A stretch of DNA of 30,710 bases, taken from positions 1-30,710 of the forward strand of contig JBOHDX010000038.1 of the NCBI GenBank assembly GCA_050700835.1, in the 5' to 3' direction. The translations under genes and the position numbers were made by a program. The notes below the pieces were generated by a model. It saw nothing but the letters and a program-made list of their open reading frames with translations. It did no database searches and was not told the origin of the DNA. Positions 29,948 to 30,710 of this stretch are shown piece after piece (the stretch's first letter is position 1; each line of letters begins with the position of its first letter). This stretch comes from JBOHDX01 sp050700835 (GTDB lineage: Bacteria > Actinomycetota > Actinomycetes > Propionibacteriales > Nocardioidaceae).

Positions 29948-30710
29948 CTGGCTGTAGGTCGCGTCAAGTCCGTGGGTGGGCGTGAGCGATCGGCTCCGAA
30001 ACTCGGAGCTGGTCGAGTGTTCTTGGTCGGCACGCCTGGCAGTTGGGGTGCCGGGCGCCCACGCTGACGTAGGCGATCTCGCTGTTGGGGCGGGTCGTCT
30101 GGCTTGGTTCGGGCTGCCGCAGAGGCGAAGGACCCGGGCGCCAAGCTAGAAGCGGCATAACGTCTCGCGGCGTCTGCCATAGCGCTCGCGGCGTCTGGTC
30201 CGGGTCCTTCGTGCCCTTGAGCCTGGCACTGCTGACCGGATTTGTGAAGGGTGGGTCGGTCCTCCCGGGTCCACCTGACGGGGTCGTAGTCAGTCTGGTC
30301 ACGGACCACAGCGAAGGCGATGCGGTTCGCGCGGTGCGCCATGGCGCAGGCGATGACCAGGCCCTTCTTGCCGCGGCCACGCAGCTGGGAACCGTAGACC
30401 TTGGCCGCGGGATCACTCAGCCACAACCCGACCCCGAGGTCGATGAGCGCGCGGCGCAGCTCCACGCTGCCCTCGCGGCTGATCACGCTGTCGCGGCGTT
30501 TGCCGGCCGACTCGTACTGGATCGGGTTCAGGCCGGCGGTGCGGTAGACCTGCCGGTGGTTGTCGAACCGGGCCGGGTCACCCACCGCTCCGCCGTAGTT
30601 CCCGGCCCGGACCGCAGCCCAGCCGGGCACCGTCAGCAAGTGGCGCGAACGGGCTGCGCGGAAGCAGCCGCGCCAGCTGGTCGGTGGCCCTGGTCGACCT
30701 GTGCATCCAG
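29944..30710 (-). mobile_element. Partial IS110-family element, frameshifted transposase
   Basis: The C-terminal transposase domain of IS110/IS902-type elements lies at about 30271-30639: LTVPGWAAVRAGNYGGAVGD, PARFDNHRQVYRTAGLNPIQ, REGSVELRRALIDLGVGLWL and AFAVVRDQTDYDPVRW. Further upstream on this strand, to the window edge, the matching sequence continues in another frame (STRATDQLARLLPRSPFAP), so there is an extra base near 30637-30640. The N-terminal DEDD catalytic half lies outside the window. After DPVRW the frame runs on without a stop to 29944 through sequence that does not look like transposase. Whether the element is a relic or only appears broken by an assembly error cannot be decided here. 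Confidence 0.75.
30126..30211. repeat. Inverted and direct repeats beside the IS110 transposase
   Basis: CGAAGGACCCGG (30126-30137) and CCGGGTCCTTCG (30200-30211) are perfect 12-bp inverted repeats, 62 nt apart. Inside them CTCGCGGCGTCTG occurs twice (30164-30176 and 30185-30197). This lies just downstream of the transposase C-terminus, where IS110-type elements can have a structured non-coding end. It could fold into a stem with an internal repeat. Confidence 0.6.

Noticed and set aside
1..30710. CRISPR arrays, tRNA genes or prophage genes
   Set aside because: No regularly spaced repeats were found (only two-unit tandem duplications), no tRNA-like clover-leaf with CCA or T-loop motif was recognised, and no phage structural genes are present.

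Overview
The window is high-GC DNA from an actinobacterium. The evidence is the gene content: an actinobacterial-type RNase P RNA, a WhiB protein, a GlnA2-type glutamine synthetase beside glnE, a MapB-type methionine aminopeptidase, and a Ku / stand-alone LigD polymerase pair. Several start codons lie 6-8 nt after a TAnnnT box, as expected for leaderless mRNAs. A Nocardioidaceae-like host is plausible but cannot be proven from the sequence alone.

Layout. 1-0.5 kb: a tandem repeat and a coding remnant. 0.5-0.95 kb: rnpB, which no protein reading explains. 1-6 kb: housekeeping genes, namely map, a small SPOR-like protein, an MFS exporter, an overlapping three-gene run (F420-dependent NADP reductase-like, BtuF-like binding protein, small membrane protein) and panB. 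6.3-8.9 kb: a membrane protein that looks like an M48 peptidase with a lost HExxH motif, then a padR-DUF1707 operon with a long dyad upstream. 9-13.5 kb: glnA2 and glnE. 13.5-18.2 kb: whiB, a CarH/LitR-like B12-binding MerR regulator, and a tightly overlapping operon (FAD oxidoreductase, DUF1365, cyclopropane-fatty-acid-synthase-like) that looks like a light- or B12-responsive lipid-modification unit. 18.3-20.4 kb: divergent ligD-polymerase and ku genes for end joining. 20.4-22.9 kb: a hotdog thioesterase and a PAS-GAF-GGDEF diguanylate cyclase.

22.9-26.1 kb is a decay zone. A lipoprotein gene and a large LuxR-type ATPase regulator each carry frameshifts and in-frame stops, while neighbouring long genes such as glnE are intact. 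26.4-29.3 kb holds a signal-anchored beta-propeller-like protein and a DUF1326-DUF2182 pair rich in cysteine motifs. 29.3-29.9 kb is a compact VapBC toxin-antitoxin module with a probable leaderless promoter. The right edge holds the 3' part of an IS110-family transposase gene, apparently frameshifted, followed by a repeat-rich, foldable stretch.

The best candidates for follow-up are the CarH-like lipid locus, three approximately 56-59-bp intergenic palindromes (two of them sharing 20-bp arms, a 19-nt loop and compensatory stem changes), the pseudo-peptidase, and the clustered pseudogenes.
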